64,000 nt of DNA from Acanthaster planci (lineage: Eukaryota > Echinodermata > Asteroidea > Valvatida > Acanthasteridae): positions 706,261 to 770,260 of the forward strand of contig NW_019091383.1 in NCBI RefSeq assembly GCF_001949145.1, read 5' to 3'. The notes below the pieces were generated by a model. It saw only the letters and a program-made list of their open reading frames with translations. It made no database searches and was not told the DNA's origin. Of this stretch, positions 10,921 to 22,900 are shown in pieces (the stretch's first letter is position 1; each line of letters begins with the position of its first letter). Position numbers and translations under genes: made by a program.

Positions 10921-13900
10921 GTGTGTTTTCCATATTTTATTAATCTGCTGTTAAATTTGGTTTGAAAGTGAGATAATTACAAGCAAGAAAGGCTTTGTAA
11001 CGTTACTGAAAACATTTTGCCTTGTGCATTTTCCAAAGGATAGGATGACGTTCCTTTCAATGAAAATATCAAGGTGGAATACAATGTAGTTTGATTTGTT
11101 ATTTAGCTTATCTATAGGCACATTTGGTCAGTTTTTCTTGCAACTGACAATCCTTTTATTGAAATATGATACACAAGAAATTTAATAGATTAATGTAAGT
11201 TTACCTAAACTGCCCAGCAAATGAACATTCCAAGAGTTTTTGTTTGCTTATGTTCAGAGAGATTTCATCCATTAGATTAAAAATATTGTGTTTTTAACAA
11301 TTAAATCCTTTTGCCAGGAGGCTAAAATTAAGAGGAGGGAGCGAGCCAGGAGATTTGGAATCAAGTCACCAGATAAAACAAGCAAAACCGAGAAGCTGTC
11401 CTCGGTGATTCTTCCACCAGGCTCTACAATCGGTAAGAAGTACAGTTATTGGGACTTAAAGCACTTACCCAGTAAGCTTCCCCCCCAAAAAAATGGTCTG
11501 CAATGCAGTAGTCAGCAGTCCGCTGTTATCAGTTCCTTGCATGGTGGCAAGTGCAAATGTAGAATGGCATTGATGCACTTTGGTTTGGAGGCTTGGGAAT
11601 ACTCCAGTTACTGTGCGAACACAAGTGATCAGTTGCCCTTGTGCAAGGCCGCATTGGTAATCATGAACAGATGAATTGTTTTGCTGTGAGTAGTTTGCCT
11701 ATGCATGTAGGTCAAAACGGCACAAGCCAAGACTTTATACCCTGTGTAAAATAAACCCAGCGTTGCCCAAGTTACTTGTGAGCATTGCAAGATGTGAGAC
11801 TAAGAGGCTTCAGAAAGATCTGTTGCATCCAACACGTGACTGCATGTGCATGAAGTGCAGTGCCTTTGCAGCGCAGATGAGGTACAAGGCGGCATTCGGG
11901 TCACCTACGAGTGCATGTAACTAGTACCACATTTGCTTAAATTACAAGTTAAAATGGCACATTCTACGTATATGCACATGTACATGTTTATGCGCTTGTA
12001 TCATAGACATATTTGCTGAACACATAGGGGGTTCCTGCATGCCCTTACAAAAATGTCCCATGAGGGTATCCCATGGGAAAATTCCCCATGGGATTACATG
12101 GTGAATTGGCCACCATGTAGCATGGGATTTTTACGCATGGGATTTTGCCCATGCGTATTAAAAGAACCCCATGTAATCTCCCAAAATATTCCCATGGTGA
12201 TTTAATTGTCATATCCCATGGTGATTTTCCCACATATCCAATGGTGATTTTCCCATTTGTCCCATGGTGGTTGCCCTATTTGTCCCATGGTGGTTGCCCT
12301 ATTTGTCCCATGGTGGTTACCCTATTTGTCCCATGGTGGTTACCCTATTTGTCCCATGGTGGTTACCCTATTTGTCCCATGGTGGTTGTCCTATTTGTCC
12401 CATGGTGGTTGCCTTATTTGTCCCATGGTGGTTGCCTTATTTGTCCCATGGTGGTTGCCCTATTTGTCCCATGGTGATTGTCGATGGTTCCTTGCATCCC
12501 ATGGTGATTTACCCATGCCTCCCATGGTGAGTGTCCTGTGCATCTCATGGTGACGGGCAAAGTTGCAGTCATCAAATCAACATTCCATTCCAAACTGTGT
12601 ACTATAGTTCATGCCAATGCATTTTAATTAATGGCAGCAGCTTATATGGTTTAAAATACAACAAAGCCTCAAAGTGTACCTGTGTAGATGCCATATCAAT
12701 GCAAATCCCAGTGTTCTCTTGATGATTTCAAAAATTTGAATAGTGTTTGTGTGGCGTTTCCATGGTGTCCGCATACACATTGTATTCCCATGTAGAGTAT
12801 AAAAACCCTATGGTGTTCCCATGCTGATCAAAAAGCCCCATGGTGTTCCCATGCTGATCATAAAAGCCCCATGGTGTTCCCATGCTGATCATAAAAACCC
12901 CATGGTGTTCCCATGCTGATTATAAAATCCTATGGTGTTCCCATGCTAATTATAAAAGCCCCATGGTGTTCCCATGTTGATCATAAAACCCCATAGTGTT
13001 CCCATGCTGATTATATTCAACCAACATTATTTCTTTGCCAGTCCCATGGCATACACATGGGGTCCCATGGGCAGCCCATGGGATGCCCATGGGATCTGCA
13101 TGGAACATTTTTGTAAGGGTGAACATAACCAAATTTGCCCCATGTACACTGTACATGTATATTTACGTCATCTCAACGGTAACGGGTACTGAACTAGACA
13201 GAGTGATAAATGGGTGCAACATTAAATCAATTAAACCGCCGGCGACCAATTTCCAAGTAAAGGATTGTAGAAGCAACCGAGTAATGTTCAGTTTCCTGAA
13301 ATTTCCTTCACGGTGTGTGATAGCATGACACGGGGCTACTCAAGCTGCAGCAGAACTCTTCACTGGCTTGGCTATGGAATGACAGGTAATAGAAATCTAT
13401 GTGCCCACGGTCCCTTACAGCTTTTTACTCATTAGCCTTAATTTTGCTGCTTGCAGGCGGTCACAGGGTTCGCGCAGAGGCCATTTTCATTTTGGGTGTT
13501 GACGAGATGAGCACACAAGATGTCTTCAACTATTTCAAAGATTATGATCCCTCATCAATTGAGTGGATCAACGACACGTCGTGTAAGCTTTTCCCTTCCT
13601 TATATTGCTAGTCTTAGTTTATTGTGTGTTTGTTGTCCGAGCAACTTTGTTTTAGTATAAGCCACATTTTGGTAAACCTAAACCTTGTAGCTTCTAGCCT
13701 AAAATTTGGGGCCCTTCCATGTAGATTTTTGTGTGGACTTTGACAAAGAGTTAGTGAAGTAAAAAGTTTATTCACATGTTTAAACCAATTATGTGTTTAG
13801 TAGTTTGAGCTTTGCAACACTGGTACCTCAAGAAGTACCATACACGAGTAAGCAATTTTGTTAGTTTTTCTCTTCCGGGTGTATCCAACTGCAAACACCT

Positions 13901-16900
13901 ACATGTAATCCCAACTTCTAATTTTGCTTGACTTCTTTTGCATTTTACTTGATGTTCTGGTTTTGATCAAGTCTAAAGAATGTGCCATTGGAATTGATCT
14001 GCAAAGCAAACATGTAGCCCTTTGAAAGAATGAGAACATTTTCCAGTGAAAAATTTCAAATTATCAAGAGGTCAAGGGGTGAAATCAATTCAGTTGAAGC
14101 AAGTCATACATGACTGAGAAATGGTGAATAAAAACAAATTGCAGAGTTGTTTGGATTCGGTTCCAAAATTGCATCTTCAAGCCAGTTTTTGTTCAAGGAG
14201 AAAAACTTGTACAAAGATTTAGTCCAAGTTGATACAGTGTACCCACTGCCAGTCAGATTCACACAGTGAAAAGATTTTGTACAGGTTTCTTTCCAGGAAT
14301 TGCTATTGTTACTACAAGCTCTGTGGTTCTTTGAACAAAAAAAGCTTCCTTTTTGGAGCACATCCAGAAAGCTAATACAAAAGACTTCCTTCCTTAAAAA
14401 CGCAAGTTGGGCTTGGCAATGTCGGATGTGCCCAAAGTGCGGCTGTTGGGCGCTCTGAGGTGGAATTAACGGGGGCAAATGCTGTTCATGATAGAATTGA
14501 GCCATTCCATCCTTGAGAACAGCGATGGCTGTAGTGTTGCCTTTGTTGAATATCACATACATGTAGGAAGTGTGGGTCCTGTGTAGGGTGGTTGTCGTGT
14601 TGGCCGTGAGTCATGTTTGATGTGGGGGAGGGGGGCTCGTGTAACGTGATCAGTAGGGAAGGATTAACGGGGGAAGTCCCTTCGCTTCAAGGATGTACAT
14701 GTATGTACCTGCACAGTTTTATGACTTTGATTGATATATTTTGGTGCAGAAACTTTTTTCTGGCAAAAATAGCTCTGATGTAATCGGAAAGTTTTTAAAG
14801 GGTGGAAAATCATGAAACCCTTTCCTTCAATCACAAATTTTGTTCTCATTTTGTGAAGATTGTTCAAAATAAGTCAGTTAACATGCCAACAGGTTTGGTG
14901 GAAATTTCTATTATCTTTGTGATGGTTTTTGTAGGTAAAGTATAACACTGAGCCCTCTGAAATGAACAGTGTTCAACATACCCTTCCACTTCTTCAATGT
15001 TTTGTAGGATTTGGCAGGATGGAGGAAAGTAGATTCAGTTTGCCTCATGGGACTTGATATCCCATGCAGAGGTGCAAAGAATGTTGCTATGTGTTCTTGG
15101 TGGATTTTGAAAGATCCATTAAGAATCCTGGTCCAAATTCTTGAGGAATGAGGGTTGATTTGAAATGTCAGTTTCTTTTTACTTGCAGGTAATGTGGTAT
15201 GGCTGGACCCCCATTCCGCTGCCAGGGCGTTGTTCAACATGAGCCAACCCCAGCACATCCTGCCCCAGCAAGTACATGTACTTCCCCCGCAGCCCTCACC
15301 ACCCCCAGTACGGGAAGAACAAGAACCAGAACCCATGGAACAAGAGGAGGGTAGGCTGAACTCTGTCAAGCTTTTCCTAGTGCATCCTGGGCCCTATTTC
15401 ACAGTGCTGTTAAGCACACAATTTTATGCTGACTGAGGTTGCGTGTATTTCACAGAGACTGTAAGTAGTGAGCACATCGAAAGGCACTCATACTGTACCT
15501 TGGACGAAAAACTTTGCTTAACATCTCTACTGATGTGCGCGTAACTGTAAGTAAAACAATGCCAAGTACCACCATGAAATAGTGCTCCCAGTTAGCAAAA
15601 TTTTTCTGTTATTGTAAACACTACTCTCCTGCTAAGCATTAAGCAGCGCCATAAAATATGTATTAGCCCTTTGCATTATAGGCACCATACAGGTACATGG
15701 ACATTGTATACATGTATGTATTAACCATTTCCTGCTGGGGAGCCTGGTTTTAGAGCACCATGTGTTAAATGCGTGGACGGGGTCTCCGAAATCGGACAGA
15801 GGGAACTGGGCCTTGTAACAAAAGACTGTACTTGGAATAAAAGACCAGGCTGCTGGGCATTACCGACATTTTTTCACCCTCATTAGTGGAGATAATCCAG
15901 CCTTGTTTGAAACAGTATACCACGGTTTGGGGCATTTAGTGCGAGTGGATTACCACCGGGGACAAAAGCGCTCCACCACCGCAGCGATGAGACACACAGC
16001 ACCACGGCACGCTAATCTGGCCCCTATTGAAAAGAGGTCAGCAGTTCACTGTGCCAGATTTGTGAACAAAAGAAAGTTACATAACACTGCACAATCTGGG
16101 CTCTTTTTACAAGGCTGCAGGCCTGGCTGAAATACTCGGGCGTCAATAGATTTTGTCTGTCAGACTAGAGTGGCAACCAGACAGTAATTCCTGTGGGTGT
16201 AAACGTCCATTAATTGAAATGATGAATTTTGAAAAATGAGAATCTTGAAAAAGTCCCGACTATGTGCACTGCATGTGTCAAACCACCCGGCAGCAAGTGG
16301 TTAAACCTAATAGTCCTCAATCCTTCACCTGTTGGAGGACTGAGGACTGTTAGGGTTAAAACCGTGGTGTGAGGTCACTTGAGTACATCAGCTTGTTGAC
16401 ATGTTTTTTTCCTTGTTGGATTTCAAGAAAGTGTCCTCATTTTTCTGGTTAGTCAGTGACCTTGTCCCACATGCGCATGTCTTTATGATTCTGAGCACCC
16501 ATTGGATAATGCACCAACTTTGCACAACTTGTGGTTCGGAGGGTTTTATTGCCATTCTATGCAAGTAGGCGTGGTTAGATCTCCAACGATGTCATATTAA
16601 CGAACTGGATTGGGCAATGCTATGCACATTTAACACTGGACTGGATAGTTCAGCGACTGATGAGGAAGTTTATGCTGGAATAGTGATGAGAGCCTTGTTC
16701 TTTTTGCTCACTCAAGTAGTTCATCCGGTTTGTAAGTGTGACGTCACTTCAGTTTAAACAACGCCCACTGCACATGCACTGCACTTAGATTTACATGCAT
16801 TGATTGCTGTTTACATGGAATCATCGAACCGAAAGTTAACGCGCATCTTCAGCAATCGTCCAGTGGGAGCCTGGATATCTTGGCGCGTCCGCCTTTGTGA

Positions 16901-19900
16901 TGAAGTCACTGATGAACCGGATAGGTTCGTGTACTCTGGCCAATAAAATAAAGTCATGTAGATGAATTCAAATGTATGCCCCCTTTGTGATATTTGTTTC
17001 ATTCATAGAAGATGACGATGACGATTTCTTGGATCTCGTCAGTGACCGGGAAACAGGGGAGCAGGAGAGACATCGACGCAGTACCAGCCGCTCCCCAAAC
17101 CCGACCCCCTCTGCTGCCCCCTCTGCTCATTCCCCACCCACTTCGTCAACACTGGGGAGAAGTATGGATGACAACAGTACAATGGAGGATGACATGGACA
17201 TGGGCCCAGTCCACCTCAGCCACGAGGAAGCCACTCGTACAGGCTTGCCTTGCCCTGAAGCCGAAAAGGAGCTGGTCATGCGATATGCAACAACAGGTCA
17301 GTTTCAACAGTTGGAGGGTAGGAATACAGGACTTGCAGTCCAGGGCCCAATTTCATGGCACTGCTTACCTAGAATTCTGTGCTTATGATCTCCATTCTGC
17401 GTTAACTGTGCAAGCAGAAAAATTCTGCACTAACCCTTCAAGCACAGAATCCTCAGTTACGGGATGTGCGCATGCGCACCCGCCACAATTCCTCGCTTAC
17501 CCTTAAAATACGTTCGGCGTAAGCAAATTTGCTGCTACAATAAGTGCTGATTTTTTGCTTGCGGAAAGTAGCGCCGTGAAATTGGGCCCAGATATGGGGT
17601 CATGGAGTGTGTTCATGCTTAGATAACCCAGGTTTAGTGTTATCACTGCTGTTTGCTTTTGCTTAGGGTAACTTGACGTGTGAACTTTGGAGGCTTGACA
17701 GATGCAGTCTTGTGAATTTGAATCTTGACTCAGTGAAGTCATACTGTACCATGCATAACCTAGGCACAGGTAAACCTGCATTGGGAACCAGGAACTAGAT
17801 ATTTGAATGCCATTGCTGCTGTGCACCTTACATCTGTGCAGAGCTCCGTCACAGTTGTACACATTCAGATGGAAATCAGTCTTTTCTGCTCAGTTTTGTA
17901 TGTGCACAAACCAGCTCTTACGTAATGTGTATCCCCTGCATCAACTGTTCCTGCCTGGAGGGAGTGCGACAGATTGGTGCATTTGATTTGTTGCTTCTTT
18001 CTGATATCTTTCAGCTGACAAGAAGGTTTTTGACCCTAGCCACCGCAGTCAGTACTACATCAAGTACGGAAATCCTAATTTTGGAGGCATGAAAGGACTC
18101 ATCAGTGGCTCGCTGTGAGTGTGGCAGTTGTTTATATTTTGCAGTGACACCTTCTTTCATTAACCCCTTCGTTACGGGAAGCGGTAAGAGCCGCCATAAA
18201 AATTGAGATTCCTCAGCCCGCTTTTCAGCTATTATTCTCTGCCCACGCTCTAGCGAACACGGTGAAAGAAGGCAGACCCTGGCTCTTGTATATAAGGTGA
18301 TTGGCCTTTGTGTGTTGCTAAGAAATGAAAAGGCCGAATTTGCATCATAATCAGCAGCTTCACAATAGTCCCCACTTTGAAAAGAGGCAACGGGAATGTG
18401 GAAGCGTGAATAGAGCCGCATGCCACCGAACAATGAGCCTTTTCACTGTGTAATTCAAAGCGTGTAGAGCTTGCAGGGCCACAAACTAAGAATTGGCAGG
18501 TGGCCTTCGTGGCCATTCTTGGAGTCGGCTTTCAGAAAAAAGTCCCAGCTTCAAAAGAGGTTAACAAAATTGATTCCAATTGAACAGTTGCTTAAAATTT
18601 CAATGGAGCCTAGTGACAGTACTGAATCCAAGCAGATTTATCAAAGCAATCAGTTTCAAATATAGGTGTCTCATGCATTTTGTTCACCTGAGTGAGTGCA
18701 TATTTATGATAGAGTCAGTGTGAATAACATAAACATTCATCATTACTGCCATGATGTTATCCTTTTTCTGGCAGAAAGGATTCATTAAAGGAGACATATT
18801 TGTATGTACAATGTTGTGCAGAACAATCGACCTGAGAATGTTTTGCGACCAAGGGAATTCTCAATCGGATCGTCAGTTTGGATTCCTGAGTTGCAAATAC
18901 CTACCCTGTCTTGACCCAGTGCTAAAAAACATTTTCGCACGGGGTGACACAAAAGTCATAAATCGTAATTAAATACTTCCAGCTGGGACAAGCCGTGTTA
19001 AACCCCAAGGTGAATGCTCAGTCTTTTTTTCCTACTAACAAGCTAAAGAGCCTTGCTAACGAGGTACCTGTCAGGGCTTGTCGTTAGCTGTGACAGGTGC
19101 TCTTAAAGGGGGTTATTTAATTAAAACAGACATCCCTGGGAGGGAATGATACAATGGCAGCAGTGCTGCCTTTGGGAATAACTGATTAATACTTGTGTTT
19201 TGGACAAATGTTACTGGTAGCCTTATCCTCTAGCCCTCTGTTAAAGTGTGGTCAGGGCTTGAAATACTACTGGATGTGTCCATCAAACAGCTTTCTAGTG
19301 GCGAATCTAGGAGATTTCAACAAGAGAGGGTACACACATGCAGTTGTTGAAATCAACACGTACAGAGACCAAAGTTCTTAAGCAGTTAACCGAAAGTTTT
19401 AACAGTGTCTGACAGCGTTTCAGTGAAGGAATTTCAGACTCAATTCTCAACCCCTTTCTGACAGAGTACATAACCACCATTACCTCGTAATGTACACGCA
19501 GTTGAAATCTTCTGTTGATATTACTGAAGGTTTCCGTACGTGGTTTTCATGTTGTCTGTACTTTTTTCCACATTGTCATTTTGTGTTCAATCAAAAAAGG
19601 CCCCTGCCTCCCCCGACCGCAGTCTTGAATCATGGATAAACTGTTTTCTTAAAACTCAGGAGAACAAAAAGTAAGCAGGGTGGGGATTGGCTGTTTATGG
19701 ATAACATCCTCTCTTTTATGCTGGTCTCTCCGACTAACAGGAAGAAAAAAATTAGAGAGGGTAAGTTTGTCCCGGGCCAACGCAAGCGTCGCTATGGCGA
19801 CGACGATGCCTCAGACGATGAGGACAGACAGGAGTACGCGCGGAAGCGGCGTAACCATGGCAATGGGGATGACTCACAGAGTCACCGGAGGATGGAAGAG

Positions 19901-22900
19901 AGAGACTCGGATGATGGCGACAGTGTGGAGATGGATCTTCGGCTGCTGACGAAGCCGGTTCAGCCGCGCCGACCGATGAGGATGTACGCCGACGATCTGG
20001 AGGATCAGATCAAGGCAGTGAGGTACATGCTAATGAGAGTTACCATCCCCCCCCCTTTTCCTCCAAGGTCAGACTGCTGTCTCAACTCCGCCCTCCCCTT
20101 GGCTCCTTCTGACAGGAACTCATAAATTCTACTGATTTAAAGCTTAAGTTCCAAATCCCAATCAATTTTGTGGGACAACTGCAATGTACATGTATAAATA
20201 TTATACTTGAACCTGTTTCCACGTCATCCAATTCAACTGAGCATTCATGTTGGAATTTGGTCAGACTCTCATTATGTTTTTTCCCCAGACAAAGTGTAAT
20301 GTTTAATGTATGTGTAGTCACTCCGATAGTCAGACAGTACATGTACATGTACTGAGCTAGTTGTCTTGATCTATGTTGTCTCCTGGTCAAGAAAAAACAC
20401 AGAGTCCTTCACTTTTTGCAGTTTTCAGTGTGGGGTTTGCAGTTTAGAAAAAGTATACATTGTGCTTCTACGCACTGTATACATCCTGAAGTAAGTTTTC
20501 CTACTGTGGTATGATTCAGCTGTGCAACAGTTATTGTACATCGAGAACCAGTACTTTACTAGAACCCTGAAATATTACCAGTGACGTCATGGTATTACAT
20601 GATCACATAGTTTCCCTGTGCTCAAGGGCATGTTTTGTGACCTGAACTACGAACTTGTTTCCAGCTTTGGTTATTGGTTAGGCACTTGTATGATTGGATT
20701 ATGCCCCTGTGACGTCATTGTTCAAACCGAACAAAAACCGAAGGTGTGAGTTGGTTCAGTGCAGGTTCAAAATGGCAGAAAAGAAACAAAAAACTTTGTC
20801 GCTCCTCAAACGAATGAAATTATACATTTCAAAATTTGTTACTTGCAGCAAATCAAAGAGATACAGTGGAACTCAGCTATAACGGACACGACGGGGTCCA
20901 CGCTAAATGTTCGGTACAGTGGTCGTTCGGTATAGCGAAATTAACTGCCGAACGTTTTGTTGCCATGTTGAATAGCGCCCTCTCTTGTCTAAATGAAGTG
21001 CACCCTATTGTGATACTACGATTTGCTGTTTTCATGATGTTTTTGCCATTGCATTCACGTTTGAGATTTCTAGAAATGTATCTGTTAATTATTTTTGTTT
21101 TTTCATGAAATCTTGCGTTACAAAATTGATATTTAATTGAAAGTCATGAAGCTACCGCTCAGGATCGATCTCTGGTGCATGCTGTGGCAAATCTTGGTTG
21201 ATTTGCAAAGTTCTGCATAATGTTCGGTAGGTTTTGTGCACAAAATATTGGGAGCCAAGGACGATGTTTGGTACAGCCGAATGTCCGGTATAGCGGTGTT
21301 CGGTATAGCGGCGTTCCACTGTACTTACTTCTAGAATGTACGTGGAAAAGGAAAACAGTGCCGGTGAGAAACTTGCCGAATACTGAGTGAAAATCATGTT
21401 CATCAACAGTGTTTTCTCTTTCCTTGTGCTTTGCCTCTGTCAGATGACGGAACTGTTTCTGGTTCTTGGTTATGTGGGCCACTCTTAACGTGTTCCCGGT
21501 CACTGCATTGACGTCGCAAACATGTTTCTGATTAGGGGTTGCCAAACCCGCCCCAGCTTTTGTTGCTGTAGGCAAAAGTTTGGTCATCAAACATACGTCG
21601 TGCTTTGTTCATTGGATGGCAGGAGTTACTTTCATGCAAAACATAGTGGCAGATTCATTATCAAATACCATGTAATGATTATCGACTGTGCTGTGCATGG
21701 TTTTCGTAACAATGCCGATAGGACACTTGATGCTGGCTTTGCATACTCTAATTTTTGTCATTTAACAAGATGTTGAAGACTTGCCTACTGCACTCTACGT
21801 GTATTGGCATGTACAGTGTACAAGTGCTCTTTGTTTGGGCTGTGGCAATGCTTACGTCTTTGCAGCCTGTTCATTGCAGGCCAGTGGGAATGGACAACAT
21901 TACGCACAGTATATAAACTGCAAGATGACTACGATCCTGCATTTATTGTATTTGTTCTGGATCCCACAAAATGAAGTTTAAGGCCATTTTATCAGTTATT
22001 CTGTTTAAGTTTGCATTGTAAAGTTGCTCTTCATTGTGATGTACAAGCATCTTTTACTCTGGCATCTTGATTGAAATGGATATTGTGTAGGTGAAAACTG
22101 TTCAGGGTGGCTGTTGAAATCCATCGTGCAAGATTCTACTTAGGGCCTGTAATCTCAAAAGTGGCTCTGGAGACTTGTGACTCATTTTGATGGGTTGGAT
22201 CATCGTCAGTCAGTTCCCCGTTCATGATGAGCGTAGTCTGAGGGAACTTCTGATGTGTGAATAGAGGAATTTAATTTCTGTCAGTCTGTCGTTACAAGAT
22301 ATTGTTCAGAATTCATGAGTGACCTGTATGGAGCCTCAGGATTCCTGTGAGGCCGAGCTTCTTGATCTGTTGCACCTTGCCAAAATGGGAGGAGAGATTG
22401 AAGTCTTGTCCTCTCCTTTATGGCATTCCTGGATTTACCAGGCTGGTTGCCATGTCAGGTTGCCATGTCAGGTTGCCATGTTGATTCAGTATGGCTGTGC
22501 CAGATGAAGTGAACCTCAGGATTGCATGCTATTTGAGCCAATCACAGATTGTTGCGTTTTATGTGTGTCCCAGCTTCCAAAAATGATTGCATCGTGTTTC
22601 ACGCTTGCAAATGAACTTTGGCATTGAGAACTTACATGCTTCCAATTCCCCTGAGTTAAAATTTACACAAATTACGCGAATTGCACGCTACCTATAGCAC
22701 CAGAAATTAAATTTCTTGCACAGAGTTTTTGAGATAATTTCATTTAGGTTGAGGAAAACAAAATTCACCATAGTTTTTTCCTACCAGAAATTATCAAGGT
22801 CAGCAAGTATTTCCCTGGTAATGCATGTGTCAGTCGAATCCGAGAGAGTCATGCCAGTATTGTCACTGGTCGGGTGTTATACAAAATTGAAAGAGGATAT

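Larger units (their letters stand above)
12042..13119. mobile_element. 1.08-kb CCATGG-rich element with inverted ends and two tandem arrays
   Basis: Ends: CCCTTACAAAAATGTCCCAT at 12042 and, on the opposite strand from 13119, CCCTTACAAAAATGTTCCAT, a 20-bp inverted repeat with one mismatch. Between them lie a 23-bp array around CCCATGGTGGTTGCCC (12256-12478), a spacer, and a second array of about 30 bp around CCCCATGGTGTTCCCATG (12801-13014). Self-complementary CCATGG/CCCATGGG sites occur throughout. The long frames with PWWLPYLSHGG repeats come from the array and are not protein evidence. The superfamily is unknown and no clear target duplication was found. Confidence 0.75.
11433..13456. other. 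NCBP3 intron carrying the CCATGG-rich element
   Basis: About half of this 2-kb intron is the inverted-ended element at 12042-13119. I see nothing else gene-like in it. Confidence 0.85.

Noticed and set aside
12145-12553. Frames of 88-110 codons with PWWLPYLSHGG or CPICPMVV repeats
   Set aside because: They are translations of the CCATGG tandem array inside a mobile element and lie in an NCBP3 intron.
12256-13014. CRISPR-like regular repeats
   Set aside because: Units are contiguous with no unique spacers and lie in a eukaryotic intron; this is satellite-type tandem repetition.
14104-14562. 152-codon minus-strand frame in an NCBP3 intron
   Set aside because: Ends in ordinary intron sequence with no similarity; antisense shadow.
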